64,000 bases of DNA from Ensifer aridi (GTDB taxonomy: Bacteria > Pseudomonadota > Alphaproteobacteria > Rhizobiales > Rhizobiaceae), in contig NZ_LUAV01000004.1 in NCBI RefSeq assembly GCF_002078505.1, forward strand, positions 262,541-326,540, in the 5' to 3' direction. The notes beneath the pieces are model-generated. The model was not told the origin of the DNA and searched no databases. It was given only the letters and a program-made list of their open reading frames with translations. The translations under genes and the position numbers were made by a program. Below, piece after piece: positions 43,074 to 50,270 of this stretch (positions are counted from its first letter, which is position 1; each line of letters opens with the position of its first letter).

Positions 43074-43358
43074 ATGGTAGAAAAGAAATTGGCGACGGTT
43101 GACGTCGAAGCGGAGACCGAAAAACGGCCACCACCGACCCAAGCCGAACTGGAGATGCAGATTGCCGATCTCAGAGCCGAGATCAGCCGACTGACGGAAA
43201 CGGTCACGGCCATCGGCACCGGTGCCAAGGCGGTCGTGCAGGGGGAGGCGGAACTGATGACCGAGCGCGTGCGAGAGCGCGTTCGCGAAGATCCGATCTC
43301 GACACTGCTGACGGTCGCCGGAGTGTCTTTCCTCTTCGGGTTGCTTGCGAGACGCTAG
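43074..43358 (+). CDS. ElaB/YqjD/DUF883-type membrane protein, 94 aa
   Basis: A helical acidic N-terminal part (QAELEMQIADLRAEISRLTETVTAI, coiled-coil), then RVRERVREDPISTLLTVAGVSFLFGLLARR, the C-terminal hydrophobic anchor with a twin-Arg end typical of the DUF883/ElaB family, which are stress-induced inner-membrane ribosome-associated proteins in E. coli. Start 43074 has GGAGGGAG upstream. The EcfG promoter just before it fits a stress role. Confidence 0.85.
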   Translation: MVEKKLATVDVEAETEKRPPPTQAELEMQIADLRAEISRLTETVTAIGTGAKAVVQGEAELMTERVRERVREDPISTLLTVAGVSFLFGLLARR

Positions 43359-43685
43359 AGCGGATCGATCCGACCAAAATCACCATGATACGGGAGTGAA
43401 CCGCACGAGACGCGCTCTTGCGCAACGTGGATTTGCAGGAGGTTAATGTGCCGCGGCCCGGATTAAGAAAGGGTTAACCAGGCTGTGGCTCAATCGGGGC
43501 GAGCGGGCTATTATCGGCTTCGCATCTCGTGACCGAAACGAACGACATCCGGGAAACCGGAAGAAGGAGTGAGTGAGAAAGGCGCGTCTGTCCGGACGGT
43601 GGCCCGGGAAATGCGTCAGCCCGCAAGCGGGCAGGGTGAAATCTGTACGGTAGTTCATCCGTCTCATGGAATTATGGAGACGAGC
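43359..43685. other. Intergenic region upstream of the 56-aa protein
   Basis: Contains the CtrA-type box at 43463-43479. A GTG-led ORF from 43569 reads into the 56-aa gene, but its N-terminal part has no recognisable content. Confidence 0.5.
43463..43479 (+). promoter_or_regulatory. CtrA binding box
   Basis: TTAA-GAAAGGG-TTAACC is an exact match to the CtrA consensus TTAA-N7-TTAAC, about 205 bases upstream of the ATG at 43686. Confidence 0.7.
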
Positions 43686-43856
43686 ATGGCAGACGTAATC
43701 AGAATGCAGGACCGCAAGCCCAAACGACCGCGAAGGCGCCCCGTCACGACGGGCGGCGCTAAAGTGTTGTTCTTCACCGGTATTCGTTACGAACGCCTCG
43801 ATGGCCGCGGGCCACAGCCCACCGCTCCGACGGATAGGCAGGTCAAGAAGCAGTAA
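43686..43856 (+). CDS. Small basic protein, 56 aa
   Basis: MADVIRMQDRKPKRPRRRPV then TTGGAKVLFFTGIRYERLDG and a polar tail ending QVKKQ. A ribosome site GGAG is seven bases upstream. Strongly basic in the first 20 residues, with a short hydrophobic strand KVLFFTGIRY; possibly nucleic-acid-binding. It looks like a conserved rhizobial small protein of unknown function, and the CtrA box upstream suggests cell-cycle control. Confidence 0.72.
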   Translation: MADVIRMQDRKPKRPRRRPVTTGGAKVLFFTGIRYERLDGRGPQPTAPTDRQVKKQ

Positions 43857-43957
43857 CCGCTGCACGGCCGGAGGTTGGCCCGCCGGGCTGTACCGGCGTT
43901 ACCGCCGGACGCGCCATTCCGCCGGCGTGGTCCCAACACCTCCCTCCTTCCCCGCCA

Positions 43958-44503
43958 TCATCTCTGAAAAGGCTCGCATCGCGAATCGGCGAGAAAGTTG
44001 CGGACCTGTGCGTCGAAGCTGTCGAGGGGCGCCAGTGCGCGAAGAACCGCATAGCCTTCCTCGTCCTTCATTTCGATCATGATTGATTGTGCCAGCGCCT
44101 CCGGCGGCGATTTGCGCAGCTCGACGAGCTGGATCGGCGTGGCGACAACGAGATCGAGATTGCCGTTCACGGCCGTCTGGTCGTTCATGCTGAAGACTTC
44201 GTTCGAGCCGCTGTCGAAGATCGAAAGCGACCAGAACGGTACGGCGCCGCGGGCAACGAGTCGGACTGGCGCTTCCCCCAGCGAGAAGCTGCAGGCGGCG
44301 GTGCGCAGAAAGGGATCCTTGTTGTCGAGCCCCGTCGGGCCCGGTTCCGTCGTCAAGAGGAAGAAGCTGTCCATTTCCAGCAGGCCGAGCACCCGTGTAT
44401 AGGCGTCCCGACCCGTAAACTGCGGCAGTGCGAGCACGATGATGATGTGCAGAAGCGCGGCGCCGGCCAGGCCGACGAGAATGGCGAATAGGACGCTACG
44501 CAT
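43958..44503 (-). CDS. DUF1254 domain protein, 181 aa
   Basis: An N-terminal membrane segment (SVLFAILVGLAGAALLHIIIVLAL) followed by DAYTRVLGLLEMDSFFLLTTEPGPTGLDNKDPFLRTAACSFSLGEAPVRL and VPFWSLSIFDSGSNEVFSMND, matching the DUF1254 half of the DUF1254/DUF1214 pair. Start 44503 is inside the end of the upstream DUF1214 gene (8-base overlap), so the two are translationally coupled. Function unknown. Confidence 0.8.
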   Translation of the reverse strand: MRSVLFAILVGLAGAALLHIIIVLALPQFTGRDAYTRVLGLLEMDSFFLLTTEPGPTGLDNKDPFLRTAACSFSLGEAPVRLVARGAVPFWSLSIFDSGSNEVFSMNDQTAVNGNLDLVVATPIQLVELRKSPPEALAQSIMIEMKDEEGYAVLRALAPLDSFDAQVRNFLADSRCEPFQR

Positions 44504-45083
44504 CTCCGCACCCGGTCTTGACGATCTTCGGCATGGCAAGGTCGATCAGTCCGGAAGAGCCGGCGGTCGGCGTGTCGAGCAGCGTTAGTACGAGCTGGAA
44601 GTTGCCCATGTGACGGATGGCGAGCCAGTTGCCGGGCTGGGCGGCAGGGGAGGCGTGAATGACGAAGCGACTGTCTGCGCCACGAAGCACCGTCCAGGAA
44701 TTGATCGCCGATGGCACCTCCGGGCCCGGCCGCAGCGTGGCCCCATCGGAGGTCGTCGCGTAAAGGGTCCAGAAGCGTGCCGGCGGCGTGATGCCGGAGA
44801 TATCGTAGGAACAGGCGGCCGAGAGGCGCGCGCCACTGTCGTCCGTTGCGGCCGTGAACATCAGCCCCTCGGCGCCGCCGTAAAGCAATTCGCCGGCGCG
44901 GGCGCGGTGCGCTTTGGCATAGGGGTCGGCCGTGACGGTCTGCGCCTCGGGGAAGGCGACCCACGGACCGATCGCGATCGACCCGAAGCCGACGGTCGCT
45001 TTCAGAGCCCATAGGGCCGAAGCAATGCCGCCGGCGAACGCGACTATGAGGGCAAGGGCGACGAGGAGGGGAACTCGGAACAA
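44496..45083 (-). CDS. DUF1214 domain protein, 195 aa
   Basis: An N-terminal hydrophobic segment (VPLLVALALIVAFAGGIASALWAL) followed by the DUF1214 pattern RAGELLYGGAEGLMFTAATDDSGARLSAACSYDISGITPPARFWTLYATTSDG and WLAIRHMGNFQLVLTLLDTP. In many bacteria DUF1254 and DUF1214 are fused in one cell-surface protein; here they are two adjacent membrane-anchored genes. Confidence 0.84.
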   Translation of the reverse strand: MFRVPLLVALALIVAFAGGIASALWALKATVGFGSIAIGPWVAFPEAQTVTADPYAKAHRARAGELLYGGAEGLMFTAATDDSGARLSAACSYDISGITPPARFWTLYATTSDGATLRPGPEVPSAINSWTVLRGADSRFVIHASPAAQPGNWLAIRHMGNFQLVLTLLDTPTAGSSGLIDLAMPKIVKTGCGDA

Positions 45084-45179
45084 GAGGCGGCTCTATCGAA
45101 TGAGGTGTCGTTTACCCTGCTGGCGCTCGGGCGGCGTCACTTGGTTCGGGGCTCAGAGAACGGATTTCCGGCTGTGAAG

Positions 45180-47420
45180 TCAATTGTTTGTCGTGTTTGT
45201 CCTGGAGCGAGCCGCCGTATCCTCGTCCGGCGCTTCGAGCACGGCCACCTTGCCGCCGGTCTTTTCGCGCGCCTTCAGCGGCGGGACGTTCTCGAACGTG
45301 TCTTCGATCTTTTTCAACAGCCGAGTGACCTCGGCGGACAGCGATCGCGGACGCACGAGCGGCGGCAGGGCGTTCTCGTCCGGCTTGGCCGCGACTGCCG
45401 GCTGCTCTTTCGATTTCTCGGGAGGCGGGATTTCGATGCCGGGAATCGGACGGTGTTCGATGCCTTGCTCGGCATAGTCCATCAGCCGCTTGAAGGTCAT
45501 GGCAGGCAGGGAGCCGCCGGTCATCTCGTCGGTGGAGGTGTAGTCGTCGTTGCCGAACCAGACAGCCGTCGTGTAGTCGCCCGTGAAGCCGACGAACCAA
45601 GCGTCGCGATAGGCTTGTGTCGTCCCCGTCTTGCCGCCCGTGATGAGGCCATTGTCGAGGGCTGCGCGCCGCGCGGTGCCGATAACGGGGATCTGCGTCA
45701 GGATGCGGTTCATCGAGGCGACGGCCTGCTCGCTCAACACCCGCTGTGCCGGCGGCGCGTCGCGAGCAAAGTCGTAGAGGATGTCGCCGTCGTAGTTGAG
45801 AATCTGGCTCATGCCGTGGCGTCGCGACTGGAAACCGCCCGCGGGGAAGACCGCGTAGGCCGTCGCCTGATCGAGCACAGTGACTTCCGAAGTGCCGAGC
45901 GGCATGGTCTTGTCCGTGCGGATTGGCGTCTCGACACCCATCCGTTTAGCCGTTTGCGCGATGACGTCGGTGCCGAGCTTGTCCTTGGCGAGGCGGACGG
46001 GAATCGTGTTGATCGATCTCGCGAGCGCGTTCATGAGCGTCACCCGGCCCGAATAGCTGCGGCCATAGTTCTGCGGCGACCAGCCGCGCCAGGTGATCGG
46101 CGCGTCGACGACGACCGTCTCGGGTGTCATGCCTTTTTCCATTGCGGCAGCGTAGGTATAGACCTTGAAGGACGAGCCCGGCTGGCGGAGCGCGCGGGTG
46201 GCGCGGTTGAACTGGCTCTCGCCATAGTCGCGGCCGCCGACCATGGCGCGCACGGCGCCGCCGTTCTCGATCATGACGAGCGCGCCCTGCTTCACCTTGT
46301 AGCTTTCGCCATATTGCCTGAGGCCCGACTCGACCGCTTCTTCGGCCGCCTGCTGCAGTCCCATGTCGATCGTCGTGCGTACGATCAGCGAATGCTGGGC
46401 GAAGGGGGCAGCAATGCGCTGGACCTCTTCGAAGGCCCAGTCGAGGAAGAAGTCCGGCGCCTTCACCTGGGCGCGGTCAATGACGGTCGCCGGGTTGAGG
46501 CGGGCGGCGATCACCTGGCCCTCGGTCATCAGCCCGCCCTGGACCATGTTGGTCAGCACTTCGTTGGCCCGGGCGCGCGCCGCCGGCAGGTTGACGTGCG
46601 GGGCATAGCGCGCCGGGGCCTTGAAGAGACCGGCCAGCATGGCGGACTCGGCAAGATTGATATCCGTGATCGCCTTGCCGAAGTAGAACTGCGCGGCTGC
46701 CGCCGCCCCGAAGGTGCCACCGCCCATATAGGCGCGGTCGAGGTAGAGGCGGAGGATTTCCTTCTTGGAGAGATTGGATTCGAGCCAGACGGCGAGGAAG
46801 GCTTCCTTGATCTTGCGCTCGATCGTCCGCTCGTTGGTGAGGAACAAGTTCTTCGCAAGCTGCTGCGTCAGCGTCGAGCCGCCTTGGACCACATTGCCGG
46901 CACGGGCGTTCTCGGTCATCGCGCGCGCGAGGCCGAGAAAGTCTATACCCCAGTGGTCGAAGAACCGCCGATCCTCGGTCGCAAGAACCGCCTTGATGAG
47001 ATGATCCGGCAGTTCGTCGATCGGGACCGAATCCTCGTGGATGATGCCGCGGTGGCCGATCTCGTTGCCGTAGCGGTCGAGGAAGGTGACGGCGAAGTCG
47101 CTCTGTGCGCGCCAGTTGCCCTTGGTCTCCTCGAAGGCCGGCAAGGCCAAGGCGAGCATCAGCACCGAGCCGGCGGTGCCCCAGGTCATGCCCTCGCCGA
47201 GTACTTCGAAAAGCGCCCTCTTCCAGCCGCGCACGCGAAAGCGGCGGAAGAAGATGGTCGTATCCTCCCACCATTCGGCAAGCCGGAACCCGGCGTTCCA
47301 CACCGTCGAATCGATCCATGAATCGATCCGAAGAAAGATGTGTCGCCTCTTCGGCCGGTTGTCCTCTTTCTTCGGTTCCTGCACGGCTTTCACGTCCCAG
47401 AAGGTTCCTTGCACCACCAC
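45180..47420 (-). CDS. mrcA: Penicillin-binding protein 1A (class A PBP)
   Basis: 746 aa, bifunctional peptidoglycan polymerase. A cytoplasmic basic N-terminus, a transmembrane segment (about residues 85-105), a GT51 glycosyltransferase domain with the catalytic ATEDRRFFDHWGID and GGSTLTQQLAKNLFLT, and a transpeptidase domain with SSFK (Ser416 by this start), SINTIPVRLAK and GKTGTTQ. A C-terminal Lys/Pro-rich tail follows. Start GTG at 47420 is the longest option; in-frame GTG codons 8 and 12 residues later are possible. Transcribed divergently from the UPF0260 gene. Confidence 0.9.
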   Translation of the reverse strand: MVVQGTFWDVKAVQEPKKEDNRPKRRHIFLRIDSWIDSTVWNAGFRLAEWWEDTTIFFRRFRVRGWKRALFEVLGEGMTWGTAGSVLMLALALPAFEETKGNWRAQSDFAVTFLDRYGNEIGHRGIIHEDSVPIDELPDHLIKAVLATEDRRFFDHWGIDFLGLARAMTENARAGNVVQGGSTLTQQLAKNLFLTNERTIERKIKEAFLAVWLESNLSKKEILRLYLDRAYMGGGTFGAAAAAQFYFGKAITDINLAESAMLAGLFKAPARYAPHVNLPAARARANEVLTNMVQGGLMTEGQVIAARLNPATVIDRAQVKAPDFFLDWAFEEVQRIAAPFAQHSLIVRTTIDMGLQQAAEEAVESGLRQYGESYKVKQGALVMIENGGAVRAMVGGRDYGESQFNRATRALRQPGSSFKVYTYAAAMEKGMTPETVVVDAPITWRGWSPQNYGRSYSGRVTLMNALARSINTIPVRLAKDKLGTDVIAQTAKRMGVETPIRTDKTMPLGTSEVTVLDQATAYAVFPAGGFQSRRHGMSQILNYDGDILYDFARDAPPAQRVLSEQAVASMNRILTQIPVIGTARRAALDNGLITGGKTGTTQAYRDAWFVGFTGDYTTAVWFGNDDYTSTDEMTGGSLPAMTFKRLMDYAEQGIEHRPIPGIEIPPPEKSKEQPAVAAKPDENALPPLVRPRSLSAEVTRLLKKIEDTFENVPPLKAREKTGGKVAVLEAPDEDTAARSRTNTTNN

Positions 47421-47537
47421 AATATTTGCACGGCGCGAAAATCCAATCTACTTGCATATCGCGCTATCGGCCTTAAAAAACCGGCAATTTTCTGCGAAAT
47501 TTCCATGTTGGCGTGGAACTGACGAAAGTGTGACGTA

Positions 47538-48005
47538 ATGGGCGAAATGCCTTTCTGGAAGACGAAGAGTCTCGAAGAGATGACGACGGCCGAGTGGGAG
47601 AGTATCTGCGACGGCTGCGGCCTCTGTTGTCTCAACAAACTCGAGGATTGGGATAGCGGCGAGATCGCCTGGACCTCGATCCGCTGCACGCTGCTGGACG
47701 GCAAAAGCTGTCGCTGCAAGGACTATGACAATCGCCGGGCGACGGTGCCGGATTGCATTCAACTGACGCCGGAGGTGGTGCACGAGATCACTTGGCTGCC
47801 GCCGACCTGTGGCTACCGCCTCCTTGCCGAGGGCAGGGACCTCTATTGGTGGCATCCGCTCGTCTCCGGCGACCCGGAGACCGTGCATGCGGCGGGCATA
47901 TCCGTGCGCGGACGCACCGTCGCCGAAGACGGCATCGATATCGAAGACTATGAGGACTATCTGGTGACTTGGCCGCTGGAGGTTGGCAGGGAGCCGGCGG
48001 AGTAA
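47538..48005 (+). CDS. UPF0260/YcgN-type cysteine-cluster protein, 155 aa
   Basis: N-terminal [32 protein letters not shown] contains the CX2CX2CC cluster of the YkgJ/UPF0260 zinc/iron-chelating family, with later Cys in [24 protein letters not shown] and PTCGYR. Length equals YcgN (about 153). The cytoplasmic function is unestablished. Start 47538. Confidence 0.92.
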   Translation: MGEMPFWKTKSLEEMTTAEWESICDGCGLCCLNKLEDWDSGEIAWTSIRCTLLDGKSCRCKDYDNRRATVPDCIQLTPEVVHEITWLPPTCGYRLLAEGRDLYWWHPLVSGDPETVHAAGISVRGRTVAEDGIDIEDYEDYLVTWPLEVGREPAE

Positions 48006-48027
48006 CGTTCGCGGGCGGGGACGTCCG

Positions 48028-48363
48028 TCAATGACGGCCGTTCTTCTTGACGAGGCTCTTGGGGGCGACGTTGCGCCAGGCGGTTTCCATGGACTGACGA
48101 ACCAGTTCCTCATCAACGCCGACGAAATAGAGAGAGGTCCAGCCGCGTGCGCCCCAGCCGCCGGGAACGGCGGCACAGGCGCCAGGCTCCATCTCGAGAA
48201 GCATGCGCTGCTGGTCGGGCGTGAACTTGAACACCGCCCGGCCGGCCTCGGGTAGGGTCATGAAGATGCGGTTGCCCACACGGAAGTCCCGCGTTCCGAA
48301 ATGGGCATTCTCCTGAGTCCCGGGGAGGCTCAGCGCCAGCTTTTCGATCTCTTCGCTTAGCAT
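48028..48363 (-). CDS. MmcQ/YjbR family protein, 111 aa
   Basis: MLSEEIEKLALSLPGTQENAHFGTRDFRVGNRIFMTLPEAGRAVFKFTPDQQRMLLEME matches the MmcQ/YjbR DNA-binding-like fold, with the C-terminal GWTSLYFVGVDEELVRQSMETAWRNVAPKSL. Start 48363 is inferred from family length; the longer ORF reaches into RIME copy 4. Its function is unknown. Convergent with the UPF0260 gene. Confidence 0.85.
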   Translation of the reverse strand: MLSEEIEKLALSLPGTQENAHFGTRDFRVGNRIFMTLPEAGRAVFKFTPDQQRMLLEMEPGACAAVPGGWGARGWTSLYFVGVDEELVRQSMETAWRNVAPKSLVKKNGRH

Positions 48364-48442
48364 CGGAAGAGAGTAGCACGGAATTGCCGATTGGCAAAAA
48401 GCCTTGCGGCCGCCGCGGTGGCGCGGCCCGCAAGGCTTGCGT

Positions 48443-48545
48443 CCTACAGCGCCGCGCGTCCTGTCAGAGACGCAGGTCGTCATAGTACTTTGAATTGCTG
48501 CACGTCTTATCCTTAAATCGGCAGGATTTAAGGAAAGATGCAGTG
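48443..48545. repeat. RIME-like element (copy 4)
   Basis: CCTACAGCGCCGCGCGTC, TAGTACTTTGAATTGCTGCACG, then TCCTTAAATCGGCAGGATTTAAGGA and GATGCAG. The CCTTAAATC/GATTTAAGG palindrome is perfect in this copy. Confidence 0.85.
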
Positions 48546-48582
48546 GGGATGAGCGCCCTGACGGGTGCTCGTGAATGGAGAG

Positions 48583-48723
48583 TTATTCTGCAGGCGGAAC
48601 GGGCTTTTGGGCAGCTTCGCCAGCCGTGCGCATTTCGCGCCACTCGTTCTCGAAACGATCGAGCAGCGACTGCGGAACCCTGGATTGCGGCGATACGGGC
48701 GGCTTGTTCGCGAGTGTCTGCAT
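48583..48723 (-). CDS. Small protein, 46 aa
   Basis: MQTLANKPPVSPQSRVPQSLLDRFENEWREMRTAGEAAQKPVPPAE, read as MQTLANKPPVSPQ / SRVPQSLLDRFENEWREM / RTAGEAAQKPVPPAE. A perfect AGGAGG ribosome site lies seven bases before the ATG at 48723. The central part is an amphipathic helix; the ends are Pro-rich. No family recognised. The AT-rich palindromes at 48793-48835 lie 70-110 bases upstream and look like its promoter/operator. Confidence 0.65.
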   Translation of the reverse strand: MQTLANKPPVSPQSRVPQSLLDRFENEWREMRTAGEAAQKPVPPAE

Positions 48724-48792
48724 CCGGTCCTCCTAAGCAAGACGTTGAACGCGCAGGACCTTTTCACATCACAAAGGCTTTGTAAATCAGTG

Positions 48793-48835
48793 GTTTAAAT
48801 CATTTAAACGATTGAAGAATATTTTAATCGATTAA
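48793..48835. promoter_or_regulatory. AT-rich palindrome cluster
   Basis: GTTTAAAT-C-ATTTAAAC (48793-48809) is a perfect 17-base palindrome, CGATT/AATCG pair at 48809-48830, and TTAATCGATTAA (48824-48835) is a perfect 12-base palindrome. Strikingly AT-rich against the GC-rich surroundings, upstream of the 46-aa gene. Confidence 0.55.
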
Positions 48836-48950
48836 TTTTCTGCCATCCACAGCGTACATCGGAGCAGTCGGGGCCTCATGTCCGGAACGTCTTTCCAACC
48901 TCGATCGCAGAGCAAGTATCTTCGCTTGCGGCCAGAACCGCATTCGTCAC

Positions 48951-49058
48951 TCAAGCGCCCGATTCGATTTTCTGAAGCAGCGGATTCGAGCTTTGAAAAC
49001 GCGCGGCTAAGCGACTCGAAGGATTCGCGAAATTCGCAGGTTGCTGAAACTGGGACAT
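48951..49058 (-). CDS. Candidate small protein, 35 aa
   Basis: MSQFQQPANFANPSSRLAAR then FQSSNPLLQKIESGA. Preceded by AAAGGA five bases before ATG. No family recognised. It could be a real small ORF or a chance reading frame; an overlapping plus-strand ORF (48878-49069) has no comparable ribosome site. Confidence 0.3.
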   Translation of the reverse strand: MSQFQQPANFANPSSRLAARFQSSNPLLQKIESGA

Positions 49059-49304
49059 TGTCCTTTTAAGGTCGAACGAGCCGCCGACTCGGCCTCGAGC
49101 TTGCTGCAGCGGGGGCGAATCCGTCGTCCAGTCATGTGAAGCTTCCTCCTTCACACCGCCTGCAATCTCTGGTCGCTTTCGCCGAAATGGAGGACAATCG
49201 ATTCACCGCGGCCCACGCGGTTGTGCGGGCCGACATTCATTTGCCATTCAGCCTGTATCGGTTAATGATTTTGCCATAGTGCTTCCCAAGTCGAAAGTGC
49301 GTTC

Positions 49305-49556
49305 ATGTCTTCACCATTGACCATAGCCGCGCTCGCCGCAGGCCTCGCGGGCTTCTCTCCGCCCGCCCTCAACGTGCCTCCGGTTGTCATCCGTGCGGCT
49401 GGTGACTGCAGCGCTGCCGCCGCCCAGGTCGTGGCGGAAACGGGCGGCGAGTTGCTTTCCGCCCGGCCGACGGGCGATGGTCAGTGCGTTATAACCGTGC
49501 TAATCCCGGGGAATGGCGGCCGGCCGAAAAAGGTGACGGTGAAGGTGCCGATGTAG
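49305..49556 (+). CDS. feuN: FeuN, small periplasmic modulator of FeuQ
   Basis: 83 aa, with a hydrophobic signal-like N-terminus (MSSPLTIAALAAGLAGFSPPA), two Cys (GDCSAAA, GQCVITV) and a short basic end PGNGGRPKKVTVKVPM. In S. meliloti a protein of this size encoded just upstream of feuP is FeuN, which is exported and restrains the FeuQ kinase. Identification rests on position, size and export signal. No strong ribosome site precedes the ATG. First gene of feuNPQ; feuP follows after 42 bases. Confidence 0.85.
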   Translation: MSSPLTIAALAAGLAGFSPPALNVPPVVIRAAGDCSAAAAQVVAETGGELLSARPTGDGQCVITVLIPGNGGRPKKVTVKVPM

Positions 49557-49598
49557 GCCGCTCAATGTGGCCCATCAGCGAAGGGACGTAAACGAGAG

Positions 49599-50270
49599 AT
49601 GCGCATTCTCATAGTCGAGGACGACGCCAATCTGAACAGGCAATTGGCCGAGGCGTTGAAGGAAGCCGGTTACGTCGTCGATCAGGCCTTCGACGGCGAG
49701 GAAGGTCATTACCTCGGCGACGCGGAGCCTTACGACGCGGTGGTGCTCGATATCGGTCTTCCCGAAATGGACGGGATTACCGTGCTCGAGAAGTGGCGTG
49801 CCGACGGCAAGACCATGCCGGTCCTGATCCTGACGGCACGCGACCGCTGGAGCGACAAGGTGGCAGGCATCGACGCCGGTGCCGATGACTATGTGGCCAA
49901 GCCCTTCCATGTCGAGGAGGTGCTGGCCCGTATCCGGGCGCTGATCCGTCGCGCGGCGGGGCATGCAAGCTCGGAGATCGTCTGCGGACCGGTGCGGCTC
50001 GATACCAAGGGCTCCAAGGCTACCGTCGGTGGCGTAGCGCTGAAGCTCACCTCGCACGAATTCCGCCTGCTCTCCTATCTGATGCACCACATGGGGCAGG
50101 TGGTTTCGCGCACGGAACTGGTTGAACACATGTATGATCAGGACTTCGATCGCGATTCCAACACGATCGAGGTTTTCATCGGCCGGCTCCGCAAGAAAAT
50201 CGGCAACGACCTAATCGAAACGGTGCGCGGCCTCGGATATCGGATGCAAGCACCCGGCAATGGCCATTAG
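49599..50270 (+). CDS. feuP: OmpR-family response regulator FeuP
   Basis: 223 aa. The receiver domain MRILIVEDDANLNRQLAEALKEAGY has the phospho-acceptor Asp51 in VVLDIGLPEMDG and Lys in DDYVAKPFH, followed by a winged-helix DNA-binding domain (LKLTSHEFRLLSYLMHHMGQVVSRTELVEHMYD). FeuP controls osmoadaptation, including cyclic glucan export (ndvA), and is needed for symbiosis in S. meliloti. It overlaps feuQ by 11 bases. Confidence 0.9.
   Translation: MRILIVEDDANLNRQLAEALKEAGYVVDQAFDGEEGHYLGDAEPYDAVVLDIGLPEMDGITVLEKWRADGKTMPVLILTARDRWSDKVAGIDAGADDYVAKPFHVEEVLARIRALIRRAAGHASSEIVCGPVRLDTKGSKATVGGVALKLTSHEFRLLSYLMHHMGQVVSRTELVEHMYDQDFDRDSNTIEVFIGRLRKKIGNDLIETVRGLGYRMQAPGNGH

Larger units (their letters stand above)
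48546..49304. other. Regulatory gap with two candidate small ORFs
   Basis: This 759-base gap holds a well-supported 46-codon ORF (48583-48723) and a weaker 35-codon one (48951-49058), both on the minus strand. An AT-rich block at 48790-48840 has three palindromes, TGTGAAG/CTTCACA forms a stem at 49135-49155, and the rest leads to feuN. Confidence 0.6.

Noticed and set aside
48878..49069. 63-codon plus-strand ORF upstream of feuN
   Set aside because: Lacks a ribosome site and overlaps the better-supported minus-strand small ORF at 48951-49058; translation is Ser/Arg-rich and non-specific.
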